64,000 bases of DNA from Lepisosteus oculatus (GCF_040954835.1 NC_090704.1:44706979-44770978), one strand, 5' to 3'. Positions 12,201 through 23,383 are shown, numbered from the stretch's first letter. Notes: generated from the sequence alone by a model not told the origin. Made by a program: numbers and translations.

Positions 12201-15051
12201 ATCAAACACTGTTTTGCTCTTGGTGCACACCCTGTGGCTTTTTTACCGATTAACTGAAATTCTGAGGTTTAGCTGAAGGCGCCTGTAAGCCTGTCGGAAT
12301 GTGTTCTCATTTCTCTACTTTTCTTTTGTGTAAGTTGAATCACAGTTTATGCTCTGTATGAACCGCCTCGACGCTGTCAGGATTTGAAAGTGGTGTCTGT
12401 AGAGGACGTTCGTTAACTCTGCATCTGGGCTTCTGGCCTGACGGGCCTGCAGAATCATGTTAAAAGACTTCATTAGATTTCAGAATCAAGGTCACCGCTG
12501 GCCAGAGTTTGTCTCTCAAAGAGTCAAATGTGAACTGTGCACCACTAAAGTCATTAAATTTTGGCCACTTTCAAGGGGCCCACTACACCAAATTTTCTTC
12601 CGTGTCAGTAAAAAAGGAACTACTCGACTTTCATGACACATAGCTTTTTTTAAAATTGAACACGTACGTCTTTGTACCTAAATCATTATTCTCCTAAAGT
12701 ATCTCATTTTAAAAAATGTATAAAATTGATAGTTTATCTAATAAAACAATATAGAGATATGAAAATAACCGTATGCATATACAATATAATAACATCAGAA
12801 TACTTCATGTGTGTATTCAACCCAGATGTGGGTAGACCAGGACTTTTAAGTCTGGATGCCTGCAAATATTGTTTTAAAACAAAAGTTTGAGTAACTTTTT
12901 TTTATCAAAGGAAACATACCTTCCATATTTGAGCACTACGTTTTGTACACAAAATTAAGAGGTCGGGAAGAGGTCAACTACAATTTCTGCCACTCCTCAC
13001 TCCATTTTGTGCATGCATTCTCTATTCGTTTTGCCTCAATACACGGCCGACTAGTATTAAATTTAATTATTCAAAACATAGTGATTTCGTTATATAAATA
13101 AGGGATGGATATTATTTAATCACATACATGTCCAGTTTGGAATTTGGAGCTGTGTGGAAGCTCTGAAGACTTGGCTCTCTGGTAACACGTCCTGTACAGC
13201 ACTGGATGAGCCGCTTCTCTGCAGAGCCCTTCCCCACGCGACACTTTACCAGCTCTGCGGCTCCTGGCGGGAGAGTCAGGGCCGATCGGGGGAGCCTCTG
13301 TCGCTGGCACCCCCGTAACTGGCATTTTCTGCAAAGCCTTGTATGCACTGGCCAGTTAGTGCCAGCCCCACCCTGCCTGCAGGATGCCGAATTGCAGTGG
13401 GGAATCACAGTTGCAGTTGGCTGGTGACCTGACCCAGGTTGCAGCTAGCAGCCTCTGGATCATTGACATCACCCCCACTGATCGAGCCACATGGGAGCTC
13501 TCATTTCTGTTCTTCTACTTGTCCCGCACACGGGAGACGGGCAAGCTCCAGTTTGTGAAATGAAGCATTCCTCTTTGTCTGCTGATCTGTGTGGGGTTCA
13601 GGGGTTTGCAGGGTGTGGGGTGTGGCTTTGCTGTGCATCTCGAGTGCAGCTGCAGCTCTGACCTTCCTCTCCCTCTCCTCCCAGGTACCACCTGGAGCAC
13701 CGACAGTTCAGGGAGGACAAGCAGCTGGCTGGTCCTGAGAAACCTCACTCCCCAGGTACGGAGCACAACCCTGAGAAGCCTCCTTCCTAATGAAGCTCCT
13801 CGACTCTGAAGGGGGGAGGCAGGCCGTGGTCGAAAAAATCTTATAGCTAATTGGAAGATTGCATACTTTACCATTACTGTTGCAGCTACCTACAGCATGT
13901 TTTGGCTATCCTCCAAACACTTGATTCACTGTTTTCTGGTCACCATTGTGTCCTGTATCTTTTTATAAACACGCCACAAAAGGTGCTGAAACGTTTTAAT
14001 GTCTCTTTCAACAAGAGGCAAGATGGTCCTTATCGACAAGCTGCCTTCTCGTGTAATGTTTAGAAGCGAAGGTCGTGAAGATTGCACGCTAGCCCTGTTT
14101 ACCCTTGAACATGGATCTTCACTGCTCTGGTGTCTGTTGCAGATTGACGGCTCGACTCTGCGGACGCTGTGCATGCAACACGGCCCTCTCATTACATTCC
14201 ACCTCAACCTGACCCAAGGAAACGCTGTCGTCCGTTACAGCTCCAAGGAGGAGGCAGCCAAAGCCCAGAAGTCCTTGCACATGTATGACAGGAAATAACA
14301 TTATACAGATGTTTAGTGCTGTGCAACACAGCTGTGAGCTTCAGAGAAAACTGGAGGCCAAGTGTCCAAGTGATCAGTAAATTGGATTGGTGTGCATGCT
14401 TGAAATCTGTATAGTCTGGATACCATCTGATGAGCTGCTGATGTATTAACGCTGGCCATCCCAGCTTCCTTTTTGTTTTAGCAAAATACCTTCACAGCTG
14501 TTTGGTTTTTAGATTTGACCACATTTTTTTAAACATGGCTGTGTATAATTACACGTGCGCTTTGCAGTTTCAACCCGCAGAGGGCTGGAAGTCCAAAACA
14601 GCTGTTCTGGGGGAAAACAAATTGACAGCAAATTCAAAAACGCGATTGGAGTCGTGGCGGGTGTTAACCTTTGACCTCACGCCCTTCTGTTCATTGTTTT
14701 TCCAGGTGTGTTCTGGGCAATACTACCATCCTTGCTGAGTTTGCCGGGGAGGAGGAGGTGAACCGATTCTTTGCACAAGGTCAGTCGCTGACGCCCACCA
14801 CCAGCTGGCAGGCCAACCCGGGCACCAACCAGACCCGGCTGGGGAGTTCCGGGGTGTCCCATGCCATGGGCCACTGGAACAGCAGTGGGCTGGGGGGCGG
14901 CAAGGCCAGCAGCGACCTGCTGTGGGGGGCGGTGCCCCAGTATTCCAGCCTGTGGGGGCCCCCCGGCGGAGAGGACGCCAGGGTGATCGGGAGCCCGACC
15001 CCGATCAACACGCTGCTTCCCGGAGACCTGCTGAGTGGGGAGTCCATGTAG
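230..15051 (+). CDS. tnrc6c: TNRC6C (GW182 family), 3' half, 15 coding exons
   Basis: Scaffold protein of the miRNA silencing complex. It binds Argonaute through GW repeats (upstream of this window) and recruits PABP and the CCR4-NOT and PAN2-PAN3 deadenylases through its C-terminal silencing region, in the cytoplasm and P bodies. Joined exons: 230-287, 733-881, 1421-1570, 3702-3851, 4142-4261, 4789-4872, 6052-6286, 6460-6627, 8043-8231, 8853-9002, 10562-10672, 11595-11810, 13685-13755, 14143-14282, 14706-15051. They give 2337 nt in one open frame, 778 residues before TAG. Order in this partial protein: end of UBA (about 1-22), Q-rich region (about 170-315), PAM2 (about 430-445), tryptophan-rich silencing segment (about 445-595), RRM (about 605-690), C-terminal LWGAV and LWGPP motifs. 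The sequence follows vertebrate TNRC6C rather than TNRC6A or TNRC6B, for example [14 protein letters not shown] and [11 protein letters not shown] endings. The 5' half is missing because of the window edge. No broken exon was seen. Confidence 0.96.
733..881 (+). CDS. tnrc6c: TNRC6C exon after the UBA
   Basis: A 149-nt exon with acceptor ctcttccag and donor gtacga. It completes the serine codon split from the previous exon and encodes [15 protein letters not shown] and the [13 protein letters not shown] segment (here TKPLGCRPP), ending DRPSFLDK in phase 0. It links the UBA to the Q-rich region. Confidence 0.94.
1421..1570 (+). CDS. tnrc6c: TNRC6C exon, Ser/Pro-rich linker
   Basis: Exactly 150 nt, phase 0 at both ends, acceptor tttgcacccag and donor gtgggc. 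It encodes [17 protein letters not shown] and [10 protein letters not shown], a conserved linker of TNRC6C. Phase-0 ends mean skipping would keep the frame, so it could be a cassette exon (inference). Confidence 0.93.
2930..3130 (-). mobile_element. tRNA-derived SINE, family A, truncated copy
   Basis: It contains tttattagccctatacaa, gcattaggaatt and cataccccagct, shared with the copies near 23.4 and 59.45 kb. The head (tRNA-like part) is not recognisable here, so this is a diverged 5'-truncated copy lying in the intron between the exons at 1421 and 3702. Confidence 0.7.
3180..3600. promoter_or_regulatory. CpG-rich patch inside a TNRC6C intron
   Basis: A GC-rich stretch with many CG dinucleotides (for example gcggcctcggggggcggcgacgg-type sequence around 3450-3480) between AT-rich intron parts. 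It could be an intragenic CpG island or simply GC-rich repeat-derived DNA. No exon with conserved sequence was found. Confidence 0.35.
3702..3851 (+). CDS. tnrc6c: TNRC6C exon, Gln/Pro/Ser-rich
   Basis: Another 150-nt, phase-0 exon. It follows a very strong C-tract acceptor (cccccccag) and ends at gtgagc. It encodes [17 protein letters not shown] and [16 protein letters not shown], low-complexity sequence ahead of the Q-rich block. Confidence 0.93.
4142..4261 (+). CDS. tnrc6c: TNRC6C exon, Q-rich block start
   Basis: 120 nt, phase 0 at both ends, acceptor ccgtttccag and donor gtgagt. It encodes [19 protein letters not shown] and NQLYQLQL, predicted to be helical and a conserved TNRC6 signature. 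Confidence 0.95.
4789..4872 (+). CDS. tnrc6c: TNRC6C exon, Q-rich coiled segment
   Basis: 84 nt, phase 0 at both ends, acceptor ctacccacag and donor gtgagt. It encodes [17 protein letters not shown] and RQQEQQ, a glutamine-rich, coiled-coil-like stretch of the type associated with P-body localisation in this family. Confidence 0.94.
6052..6286 (+). CDS. tnrc6c: TNRC6C exon, poly-Gln and proline run
   Basis: 235 nt with acceptor tttttccag and donor gtaagt, ending in phase 1. It encodes [18 protein letters not shown], a QQQQPPP run and [19 protein letters not shown] sequence (here [14 protein letters not shown]). The trinucleotide run that named the family is short here, four CAG codons. Confidence 0.94.
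6460..6627 (+). CDS. tnrc6c: TNRC6C exon, SRLPQW motif
   Basis: 168 nt, phase 1 to phase 1, acceptor ctcgttcag and donor gtaagc. It encodes [17 protein letters not shown] and [17 protein letters not shown], with a conserved tryptophan in PQW just ahead of the PAM2 region. Confidence 0.94.
6850..7170 (-). repeat. Dispersed repeat B, reverse copy
   Basis: The complement contains GTTGTGGGAGTCTGGAACAA and AGCTGTTTTCTAAGGGAACC. The first phrase recurs in + orientation near 25548 (gtgggagtgtggaacaagctg). I take both as copies of one interspersed repeat, perhaps a LINE 3' fragment. No coding domain is visible and the boundaries are approximate. Confidence 0.5.
8043..8231 (+). CDS. tnrc6c: TNRC6C exon, first part of PAM2
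   Basis: 189 nt, acceptor gtgtttccag, phase 1 to phase 1. It encodes [19 protein letters not shown] and ends NINWPP, the first half of the PAM2 motif that binds the MLLE domain of poly(A)-binding protein. The donor is the weak form gtttgtga. The frame joins exactly to EFCPGVPW in the next exon, so I accept it. Confidence 0.92.
8853..9002 (+). CDS. tnrc6c: TNRC6C exon, second part of PAM2
   Basis: 150 nt, acceptor acgtttcag and donor gtaggg, phase 1 to phase 1. It encodes [19 protein letters not shown], completing PAM2, then [12 protein letters not shown]. As I recall, human TNRC6C has His where this copy has Cys in EF-C-PGVPW. Confidence 0.94.
9917..10235 (+). mobile_element. tRNA-derived SINE, family C
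   Basis: It starts with a tRNA-like head (ggcacggcgccttgcggtgc, then ccgggttcagttcc as the B box). The conserved core ctggagtggagtttgtatga, tctccctgtgttcgctctgg and tttcctcccac follows, with a tail containing ccctgagatggacgggtgtc. This is a typical fish SINE layout. It lies in the intron between the exons at 8853 and 10562. Confidence 0.8.
10562..10672 (+). CDS. tnrc6c: TNRC6C exon, silencing region
   Basis: 111 nt, acceptor atatcatag and donor gtaccg, phase 1 to phase 1. It encodes [19 protein letters not shown] followed by Ser-rich sequence. The DAWP tryptophan corresponds to the SAWP motif of the family's CCR4-NOT-binding region. Confidence 0.92.
11595..11810 (+). CDS. tnrc6c: TNRC6C exon, W-motif cluster
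   Basis: 216 nt, acceptor ccctcccag and donor gtaggt, phase 1 to phase 1. It encodes [28 protein letters not shown] and RPPPGLTN. The spaced tryptophans (STW, LWK, STW) are the type that docks into CCR4-NOT pockets. Confidence 0.94.
13685..13755 (+). CDS. tnrc6c: TNRC6C exon, start of RRM
   Basis: 71 nt, acceptor ctcctcccag and donor gtacgg, phase 1 in and phase 0 out. It encodes [20 protein letters not shown], where LVLRNL is the first beta strand (RNP2 position) of the family's RRM. Confidence 0.95.
14143..14282 (+). CDS. tnrc6c: TNRC6C exon, RRM core
   Basis: 140 nt, acceptor tctgttgcag. It encodes [19 protein letters not shown] and [18 protein letters not shown], the RRM helix and RNP1-like strand. 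The exon must end inside the methionine codon (CACAT followed by gtatga, phase 2). Reading on would give a false stop at YDRK. Confidence 0.94.
14706..15051 (+). CDS. tnrc6c: TNRC6C terminal coding exon
   Basis: 346 nt, acceptor gtttttccag, ending at TAG. It encodes [19 protein letters not shown] (end of the RRM) and a C-terminal tail with GHWN, LLWGAV, SLWGPP and [12 protein letters not shown]. The tail tryptophans belong to the silencing domain. Coding GC is high in this exon. Confidence 0.95.
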
Positions 15052-18000
15052 GATTACAAGCATGGAGACACAGGAGCAAAAAAACCAAGCAAATCATGTG
15101 GAGATAATCAGTAGACGTGGTGAACAATGACATGTTGGGAGCATGCTCAGTCTCGTCTTGGAGTTCTAAACGGGGGCTGCAGCAAAACTTGTCTCGAGGC
15201 TGCTGATCTTCTTCTTCTTCTTCTGGCTTTTTTTCGGTTTTCTTTTATTTTTCAAAGGGGGGGGAGGGTAAAAAAGTATTCAAACAATTTTGAAGAAGAA
15301 GGAAGAAAGCGATGAATAAACGAAAGGAAAGTGAACCTTTATTCATGACAATTTTCTAATGATTCTGACATTCAGTGTGAAAATCCGTGTTTTCAGGAGA
15401 ATTGAAGAAAAAAGCTGCCATTTGACCTCCCCTGTTGGCCCCGCCCACCATGTGACCCATGCCCTGTAAGCCCCTCCCTCTGAAACAGCATCATTCCGAG
15501 CATGCCCAGTAGGAATGGTTCAAGTACTTTTTGTTTTTCAGCACTAATATTAGCCTTAATTGCTCTCCAGCCCAGGTCCTACACATGCTTTTTACATATT
15601 GAAGAAACCTGTTGAAAAATTGCACAGTCCCAATTCTGAGCCAGCATATGGAACAGAGAACAAATCTGAACAACAACAACAACAACGTTCTAAGTAGTGG
15701 GTTGGTCTGACCTGCCGACCCCAGTAGTTGTTTTTTTCTTAAAGGGATTTACACTGCTGTTTCACACATTCAAGCTGTCTTTATATCTATCGCAAAATAA
15801 GCTGACAAAGGGTGGGTCTGGCTGAGCTGGTGTGTTTGTGTGTGTGTGTGCGCGTGCCTGTAGCTGTGAACCCATAAACCACTGCTCTACCTTGCTGTAA
15901 GAAACACCTCTCGAAAACGTATCGCTGCAGCTTGTTGGAGGACTGTTTTTTTTCTTCATTTTTTAAATCCGTGTCCTGGGTGATCCCTGTCCTGAAAATG
16001 GTCCATCAGTTTCTTCAAACACCTTCATCTTCAAAGCAATGTGCAATATGCTTCACCATAAGGCTCCTCCGTCCACTGTCACTTTAGATGTTAGTCTTTG
16101 TTGTCTCTCATCAGGACAAAGAGAAGCCTACAGAACCCCTCCACCCAATCTGTCGCATGGATCTGCATCTCGGTGTGTTAGGCAGCACGTGAAACTGATC
16201 TGTCACACAACGCGCTGTACCTCTCCATTGACAATTCAGCAGTGTGCAGATCCTCATCTTACGGTTCGCCTCACACAGCAGAGACTGGAAAGGGGACTGT
16301 CTGCCACTCTATCAGTAAAGGTGTTTCTTACAGTGCAGTAGACAAAGTGTGTGTGTTGTTTCTGGTACAAAAGTGTGAAATGAAGAAAAACATTTTCAAG
16401 AGGTGGTTTGTCATAGCACTTACAAAGAGCAAGAAGCTCATTCTTTGCAATGCCAACAAATCAGAAAAGAGTTCTGTGAAACCCAAAAGCTAAGAGGAAA
16501 ATGGATTGATCCAATGGCTTCTCTCTGCTCTTTTTGTACTGTACGCGTTTTTCAAAAGACTTTTAAAGTTTTGATTTTTTGTTTTGTCCCTCCGTTGCCT
16601 AGGGACCGAAACGGGCTTGAAAAAAAAGATAGCAGGATTGAAGGGAAAAGACTGAATCTACTATTGGGCAAAGAAAAGAGCAATGCTTTAAGTATATCAA
16701 AGTAAATATCACTGTTACTCCAAGTTGTTTAGCCTCCTGTGGGAGAAGCTAGACGTGCAATGTTACATGGAATAGCAGGGCCCCTTGCTGAGGCCCTGTG
16801 ACTTGTATAATAGTTTGGCCATTGAGTGCCTATCTGCTGTGGAGCCTCTTGGTATTCAGTGCGATTCTGCAGCAGCACTCCCTCTCAAAGCCGTTGAGTC
16901 GCCTATGCATTGTTTGGCATACTTGGACTGGACTCTTGAGACCTGCTGGATGCAGCTGTGTTGGGGCTGGGCAGTGACGAGGACTGCACCAGTGCCCAAC
17001 AAAGTGTTTTATTTTCTCATGTGGAGATCACTTTAGCTTGAAGTTCAGACATTCAGTTTTTCAGGAATCATCAGTGTTTTATTTTTTGTATTGTTTTACT
17101 CTCATGCCCGGCGTGCTCTCAAGGCAGCTGCTTACTAGATATTTGCTGTGCGGAAATGCTTAAGTAAGCAGAGCCTTTGGAAGCAGTGTGTGCATGTAAA
17201 ATATCAGTGGGGAGGAGGGGGGAAGGGCTTTGGGAAGGAATTAATGCTACAACTGTTTTTCTTTTTCTTTGGCGTTTCTGTTACCTTCAGAACACCGCTT
17301 CTGAGAACCTCCTCTTTGTGTCTTGAGGCGCCTAGGTTTTAGTTCCGGACAAGAGCGCCTCTGGGTTTTTGGGTGAATGGGCCAGACTCCCTCCAGCAAG
17401 TGAATCCACTGCTGCTCAGCCCCACCTGTCTCTCCTGCCTCTTTCGCACGTCACCTCTTCCCAGCAAGCTACAGGCCAAGTCATGCGATCAAAGAAACAG
17501 AGACAAACCTCTAATATATGACTAGGTCACTCTAGTTGGTGCTTCATGACATTTTGAAAACATTAAATTTTCTTAGTCCGTGACTTTTTAGAGAAACTGA
17601 CACTGACCTCTGTTTCTATGCAATGGTGAAAATGTACATACACACCGCCACCCTACAATCCTGTGCCAATGCCAGCTCAGGATGGCAGCTACTGTTGCTT
17701 GGAGTGCTGTGCCCTTCTCTCTCACAGGGGTTTTTCAGTGCTCAGCGTGATATTGATATCTTGTGTACCAAAACTGGGATAGGTAATGAAACTGTAAAAT
17801 CACTATTTCCGAAATCAGGTGTTTCGCAGGTGGGGTCCTCAGTGTTTACTTGCAGAACAGTATCTTTACAACAATTAAAAATAGCTATTCTCAGGGGAGG
17901 CTTGTGAAAAAACATAACTTTTCAGTCTCAAGATAAATGCAGCTTCCTGTTTTTTTTTTTTAATGCCTGCGTTGAATTATATTGAAGAAAAGCGCAAATT

Positions 18001-20086
18001 TGCAACCAGCACACTAAAGCTTGGGTGAGGAGGAGTGCAGGAGGCAGGGGGCTCGGGGTACAGGCCTACCCTCGTAGAGGAAGAAGGCAGTCTTGGCCCA
18101 TTTGTTTGGAATTCCCGGCAGTGCTTTAACTTGGGGTTTAAGAAGTGCAGCTTAAGACACTTGTCATCTCAAAAAAAGAAGTAGAAACTTTCCTCTCGGG
18201 TCTCTAGAGGGCTTGCAAGACCTTTTGCCACCTACTGTAGGAGGGGTCTGCCCACTGGGCACATGGTGTTGGTCCTCATGTCCCGATGTGACCCTGATGT
18301 GAACAGGCTGGAGCCCCGTTCCTGCTGGCCCCATGACTGTGTGCAAGCTTGCTAAAGCCACTGCTCCTTTCGTCCTGTTGGCTGGGCGGTGTGTTGTTTG
18401 CTGCTGAGCACTTTTATTTACCCGTTCCTGTGGGAGGTGGCGCTGGTCAGGCCAGGAGACTGACACTATGGGAGGAGAGGTACAAGAGGGGAGCACCTCA
18501 GCTTCAAGGGGTTTTAAGATAATCGTGCGTTTTAGGGGGAAGACCCTGCAAAGAGAGAAATACACATGGGGACTACATGCTTAGGTGCACTGTAGTTGGG
18601 TAATCCCGGGTACATATTTTTTATACCAAAAATTTGCATTTATTGTCATTTTTCTTAGGCTTGGGGGGGAAAAAAAACCTGCTATATATATTACTAATGA
18701 TTCAGCTCTGCACTTGTCGCTGAACTGGACTGAAGCCTTTTCTTCCCAAAGTGGCGTCTCCCCTCCACGGAGGAGATCCCGATGGGCTGGGAGGGGGGCG
18801 CCGAACCGTGCGCTTCGACGGATCTGGGTTCAGCGCAGATCCCGCTTTTATCAGAAGGCATTCTTATTTCACCGAGGAGACATTTCAATTTGGTACAAAG
18901 TCTTAAGGGGGTGGGCGAAGGTGACCTTCCAGAGCGACACTATAGAGAATCACTGTTTGCCTGTGCTTGATCCAGCCTTGGCTCCCCAGCTCGGCCGGCT
19001 GCCCCGGGATGTTTTTAACGGATTGTACAGCGCGCTCTTTATCTGGGGCAGAGTTTGACGTGTTTCGGGATTTTAATGACTGCACCAGCACTGAGAAGCT
19101 GTTTTAGGCTCCACTTTACAAGGCGGTGGGGGTGGGAACTCCCAAAAAAAAAAAAAAAATTTTGTAGCACAACACGGGACATTAAGGATCCGAGTTCTGA
19201 GACCCTTTCCGTGCAGCTTGGGGTTCCAAGTGTAATGTTCCCCAGTCGCTCAGTCAGGGCCGGGGGAGTGGGGTGCTGAAGGTTATCAAGTAGCTGCAGC
19301 TGTGAGTTCTCGGAGGGCCTGGGTTCAATATGCACGTGCTGATTACAAATCTCTATTTTTTCGACTTGTCGCGAAATAAAAAAAAAACTCCCCACCCCCT
19401 CCCGACCTTTTTTCCTACTTTTCCCAGAAAAGATCATAAACATATCAAAACAAAACAAAAATATATATATATACAAATACTTGAATCACAAAGAAGCGCC
19501 AATAATGTAATGTGAACACTTTTTTTGTAATGATTTTGTCTCACTCTTACACTTCCGAGCTTTCGACGACGATACCAGTTCAAAGTGAAATGAAATCAGT
19601 AAAAGGCAAAAAGATGACTTTGTATGTGAGCGTTTGCACAAATGTATGTACGAGTGTGGCAAGTAAATACTGAAGTGTGATTTGTGAAAATGCGAGTGTG
19701 TGTTTAAGTGTTTAACTCATAAGTTTTATTCAGTACGTTAGTCTTTTTTTTTTGCTCGTCAGAGAAAAAAATATATAATGATGGATATTGTTGTTATTAT
19801 TATTAGCTTCTAACGTTGCACTGAGTGTCTGGTTCCCCTCATTCAGCTATTTTTCAAAAGCAGTGAGAAAGTACAGAGGGGAGATGGTGACAATTCATGT
19901 GTAAATGTTTACTCAAGGACTTAACGAGAAAAAAATGTGTTTTTTGTTTTCTGAATCTGTAAGATGTTTATCTACCTTATAGTGGCTTTTATTGTGGAAT
20001 AATCCCCAAAAAGGATTATAATTGAGTATTGCCCATTTTTTTTCTTTTTTTGTTTTATTTTGGATTCTAAACGGAAAAAAAAAATC

Positions 20087-20092
20087 AATAAA
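20087..20092 (+). promoter_or_regulatory. Candidate proximal poly(A) signal
   Basis: An AATAAA sits in an A-rich context about 5 kb after the TNRC6C stop. The surroundings are A-rich rather than GT-rich, so it is weaker than the distal signal. Confidence 0.4.
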
Positions 20093-21319
20093 AAATTAAA
20101 AAAAGATAAAAGGAAGAAAAAAAAAGATTTTTCAAAGACCTGTGGCCATAGATTTCTTTAGAAGGACAAGAGCTCTCTCTGCCTGTCCTGCCAGGACAGG
20201 GAGAGAGGAGGAATCTGGACTCCAGATGGATAATGAGACTCTTCAGAGGTGCCTACTTTTCTGTTTTTTTCGTTTGTGTGTGTTGTTTCTGTTCACAAGG
20301 CCACCTGTCGTTTACAGACATTTCGTTTTTTCCGAAGTTCAAGGAAAAGGAATATATATTACAGGAACGTTGGAAAAACAACAAAGGACAAATACTCTTC
20401 CATCAAATGAATTTAAAAAAAAACTTTTCAGAATGAAGATTATGCTACTTTCAGAACTCTGGGATTGATCAGTGTTGTGTTGTATTTTACTTATTTTCCT
20501 GTTATTGATGTTATTAATTTTATGGACTGTCAAAGCCTGTATGTTATATTTTTTTTCCTTTGTAAAAGAAGATGGAATTTGCTCACTATCTTGCACACAC
20601 ACAAAAAAGTGGATAATGTCTCAGGAAAGCCAGGGTTCCAGAGTACCAACTCCACGCCATTTTAAATGTACATTTTTATGAAAAAAAAATAATTAAAAAA
20701 ACCCAACTCCAAGCACTGAAGGTTATGGATTTAAAAAAGAAGAAAAATACCTTTGTTTCTAAATCCGTAGCAGTTACATATTTACCAAATAATGGACTCG
20801 AAATGAACTTTAAAAAATGGAGTGCTTTATATATAAATCTATATATTAAAATTGCTTTACATTTTAAACAAAATGATCAATGATTTTTGATTGTTTAAAA
20901 AAAGGACAGTGAACGAACATACCATTGCTGTATGTTGCAAACTTTATTGTATTTTCTTAATATGAGGTCCCTTCCTGCTCAGATCAGGAACATCGTGCAT
21001 TACTCTTTCTTTCTCGTTTCTCTTTGTCTTTCTTCCTCTTATTGTGGCGGGTATAAAAAATATTTTATGAAAAGTTGGTCTGAGTTGCAACAAATTAGAA
21101 AAAATAGCTGGTTTTAAAAGGATCATGAACTATGCACAAACGGGGGAGGGTGGTTAAGGGGGGCAAGACCTGCTTTTGTCGTTCATCTGTCTCTCACTTC
21201 CTCCTCATACTCTCTCTGTCAGTCTCTCCCCTTCTTGTGCCTCACTCCCTTTGGCTCTTTCTGTGTCACTCTGGCATGATTCTTGCGGTCTCTTGCTTTC
21301 ACTCCTCGTCTCTTTCCTT

Positions 21320-22060
21320 TGGCTCTCTACCCCTCTCACACTGTGTGTATCTGACTCTCTACCCCCCCATCACTCTTTCTCTCTGTGTATCTGGCTCTCT
21401 ACCCCATCACACTCTCTCTCTGTGTATCTGACTCTCTACCCCCCCATCACTCTCTCTCTGTGTATCTGGCTCTCTACCCCATCACACTCTCTCTCTCTGT
21501 GTATCTGGCTCTCTACCCCATCACACTCTCTCTCTCTGTGTATCTGGCTCTCTACCCCATCACACTCTCTCTCTCTGTGTATCTGACTCTTTACCCCCCC
21601 ATCACTCTCTCTCTCTGTGTATCTGACTCTTTACCCCCCCTATCACTCTCTCTCTCTCTGTGTATCTGGCTCTCTACCCCATCACACTCTCTCTCTCTGT
21701 GTATCTGGCTCTCTACCCCATCACACTCTCTCTCTCTGTGTATCTGGCTCTCTACCTCATCACACTCTCTCTCTCTGTGTATCTGACTCTTTACCCCATC
21801 ACACTCTTTCTCTCTGTGTATCTGGCTCTCTACCCCCCCATCACTCTCTCTCTGTGTATCTGACTCTTTACCCCATCACACTCTTTCTCTCTGTGTATGT
21901 GGCTCTCTACCCCCCCATCACTCTCTCTCTGTGTATCTGACTCTTTACCCCATCACACTCTTTCTCTCTGTGTATGTGGCTCTCTACCCCCCCATCACTC
22001 TCTCTCTCTCTCTCTCTACCCCCCTCACACTCTCCCTCTGTGTATCTGGCTCTCCACTTT
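21320..22060 (+). repeat. Minisatellite, about 18 copies of a ~39-bp unit
   Basis: The unit runs roughly CTCTCTGTGTATCTGG plus CTCTCTACCCCATCACA. Copies vary between about 34 and 43 bp. Variants alternate ATCTGG, ATCTGA and ATGTGG, and CCCCATCACA versus CCCCCCCATCAC. It contains no stop in several frames, so long repetitive ORFs appear that are not proteins. It lies inside the presumed TNRC6C 3' UTR. Confidence 0.95.
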
Positions 22061-22493
22061 CACTCACTCCTTTCTCCTAAGGGGTTTTGTTGTAGTGATG
22101 TATTTTAGTTCTCAGATATTTGTACCCCCTCCCACCCCCCACCCCACTTCCCCCCATAAAGGTGAACCCTGCGTCTCTTCACCATGCTGTATATCCCTAA
22201 ACCAATGATTGTCTCTCACACTTCAAGAGCACTGTGGGCTGCAGGTAGAGCCCCTGATTTTGGAGGGTTTCTGTGTTTTATTTTTTTTTTAATGGGAGGG
22301 AGGGGAGGGTGGACTTGCGCTTTTTTTGCCTTTTATTTTGAAATATAAAAAAAGTCTGTACTATGAGATTTAATGAAAAAGTCAGTGGCTTTTAGTGTTT
22401 TTTTTTCTCTCTCCTCATAGAATGTGATTGTTAAAGACATGCACCGAGATAAAAACATGTTTTCATGAACTATGGAGCTTCTTTCAAACTATT

Positions 22494-22499
22494 AATAAA
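22494..22499 (+). promoter_or_regulatory. Candidate distal poly(A) signal of TNRC6C
   Basis: AATAAA followed within about 10 bases by a run of T and then ttggctgttg, the expected downstream GT/T-rich element. I think this is the main transcript end. Confidence 0.6.
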
Positions 22500-23383
22500 T
22501 TGCAGTTTTTTTCTTGGCTGTTGAAAAATAATGTCCTGAATTCCTTAATTTTTTAACCATTTTTTAATGGATCATTCATGCAAATTTTTTGCATTATAGT
22601 TTTTGTATGTTTTTCGATCCATCTCTCAGAGCTGTGATTCACACATTTCTCCTATCACTCTTAAAAGTCTTTTTTACAAGAGACATAGTGCCCACAACCC
22701 ATACCTGGAACTCTATATGACTAGTTGTCATTTCCCCCTTTTTGAAAGTCTCATTCAGTTATATGCCACATGCAAGGACTTTCCATTTATATAATGTATA
22801 AATGTTTGTATCTATAATCTCTGTGTAACGTGAAGATAAATTAGTACAAGATTGTGAAATTGCTAGGAAGACAAGTTTTTTTGAAGTGTTTCCAAACTAC
22901 TGCCAGCTTCCTTATTGGGCATTGAATTTAAAGTAGGATTTTTTTTTTCAGTTTTGTAATTTCATTTGGTTTGGGACAGAATCGTGATAATGCCGTAAAT
23001 AATGCACTCTTTCACTGTAAAGACTGGAAAGACCAGAGCAGTCCAGACAGATGTGCGTGAGAGCTTAGGCGGTCAGGGGCCGCACTCTCCCACCAGCTGA
23101 TGTCGATGTTGAACTTGTTCATGCTGGTCTTGAAGACTCTTCTTGCCATGGCTGGGCTGGGCTGGGAGAGAAAGCCGTGTTCTGCTAATCGAGACTGGGC
23201 TTGTGGACACCGTGGACACTCCAGCGAGGGTGATGTTGCAGGGTCAACCCATCAGCACTCCATATGCTTGATTGCAAGGGAATGTTAAGGGTTATTAGTC
23301 TGTCTCCTGGCTGTATTGGAAACATCCTCTGCAGCCTGCATTGATAACAGTTTTCCAACACCTTGAGGCATCTTCTGTATGTT

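Larger units (their letters stand above)
15052..22515 (+). other. tnrc6c: Presumed TNRC6C 3' untranslated region
   Basis: About 7.4 kb without a convincing exon, AT-rich with many A and T homopolymers, which fits the long 3' UTRs of vertebrate TNRC6 genes. It contains a TTC run near 15208, an AT run near 19457, an intermediate AATAAA at 20087-20092, the minisatellite at 21320-22060 and a final AATAAA at 22494-22499 followed by a T/GT-rich stretch. Its extent is inferred from these signals only. Confidence 0.7.

Noticed and set aside
14143..14298. TNRC6C ending at the TAA after YDRK (14298)
   Set aside because: Reading on past the donor ATGTATGA gives a stop, but the phase-2 junction to 14706 restores [13 protein letters not shown], the conserved RRM end.
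18585..19058. 157-codon + strand frame
   Set aside because: It lies in the presumed 3' UTR of TNRC6C, and I recognise no domain or conserved motif in it.
21176..21940. Long repetitive open frames (LSVYLALYPITLS-type protein)
   Set aside because: They are translations of the CT-rich minisatellite, open in several frames at once, and lie in the presumed TNRC6C 3' UTR.
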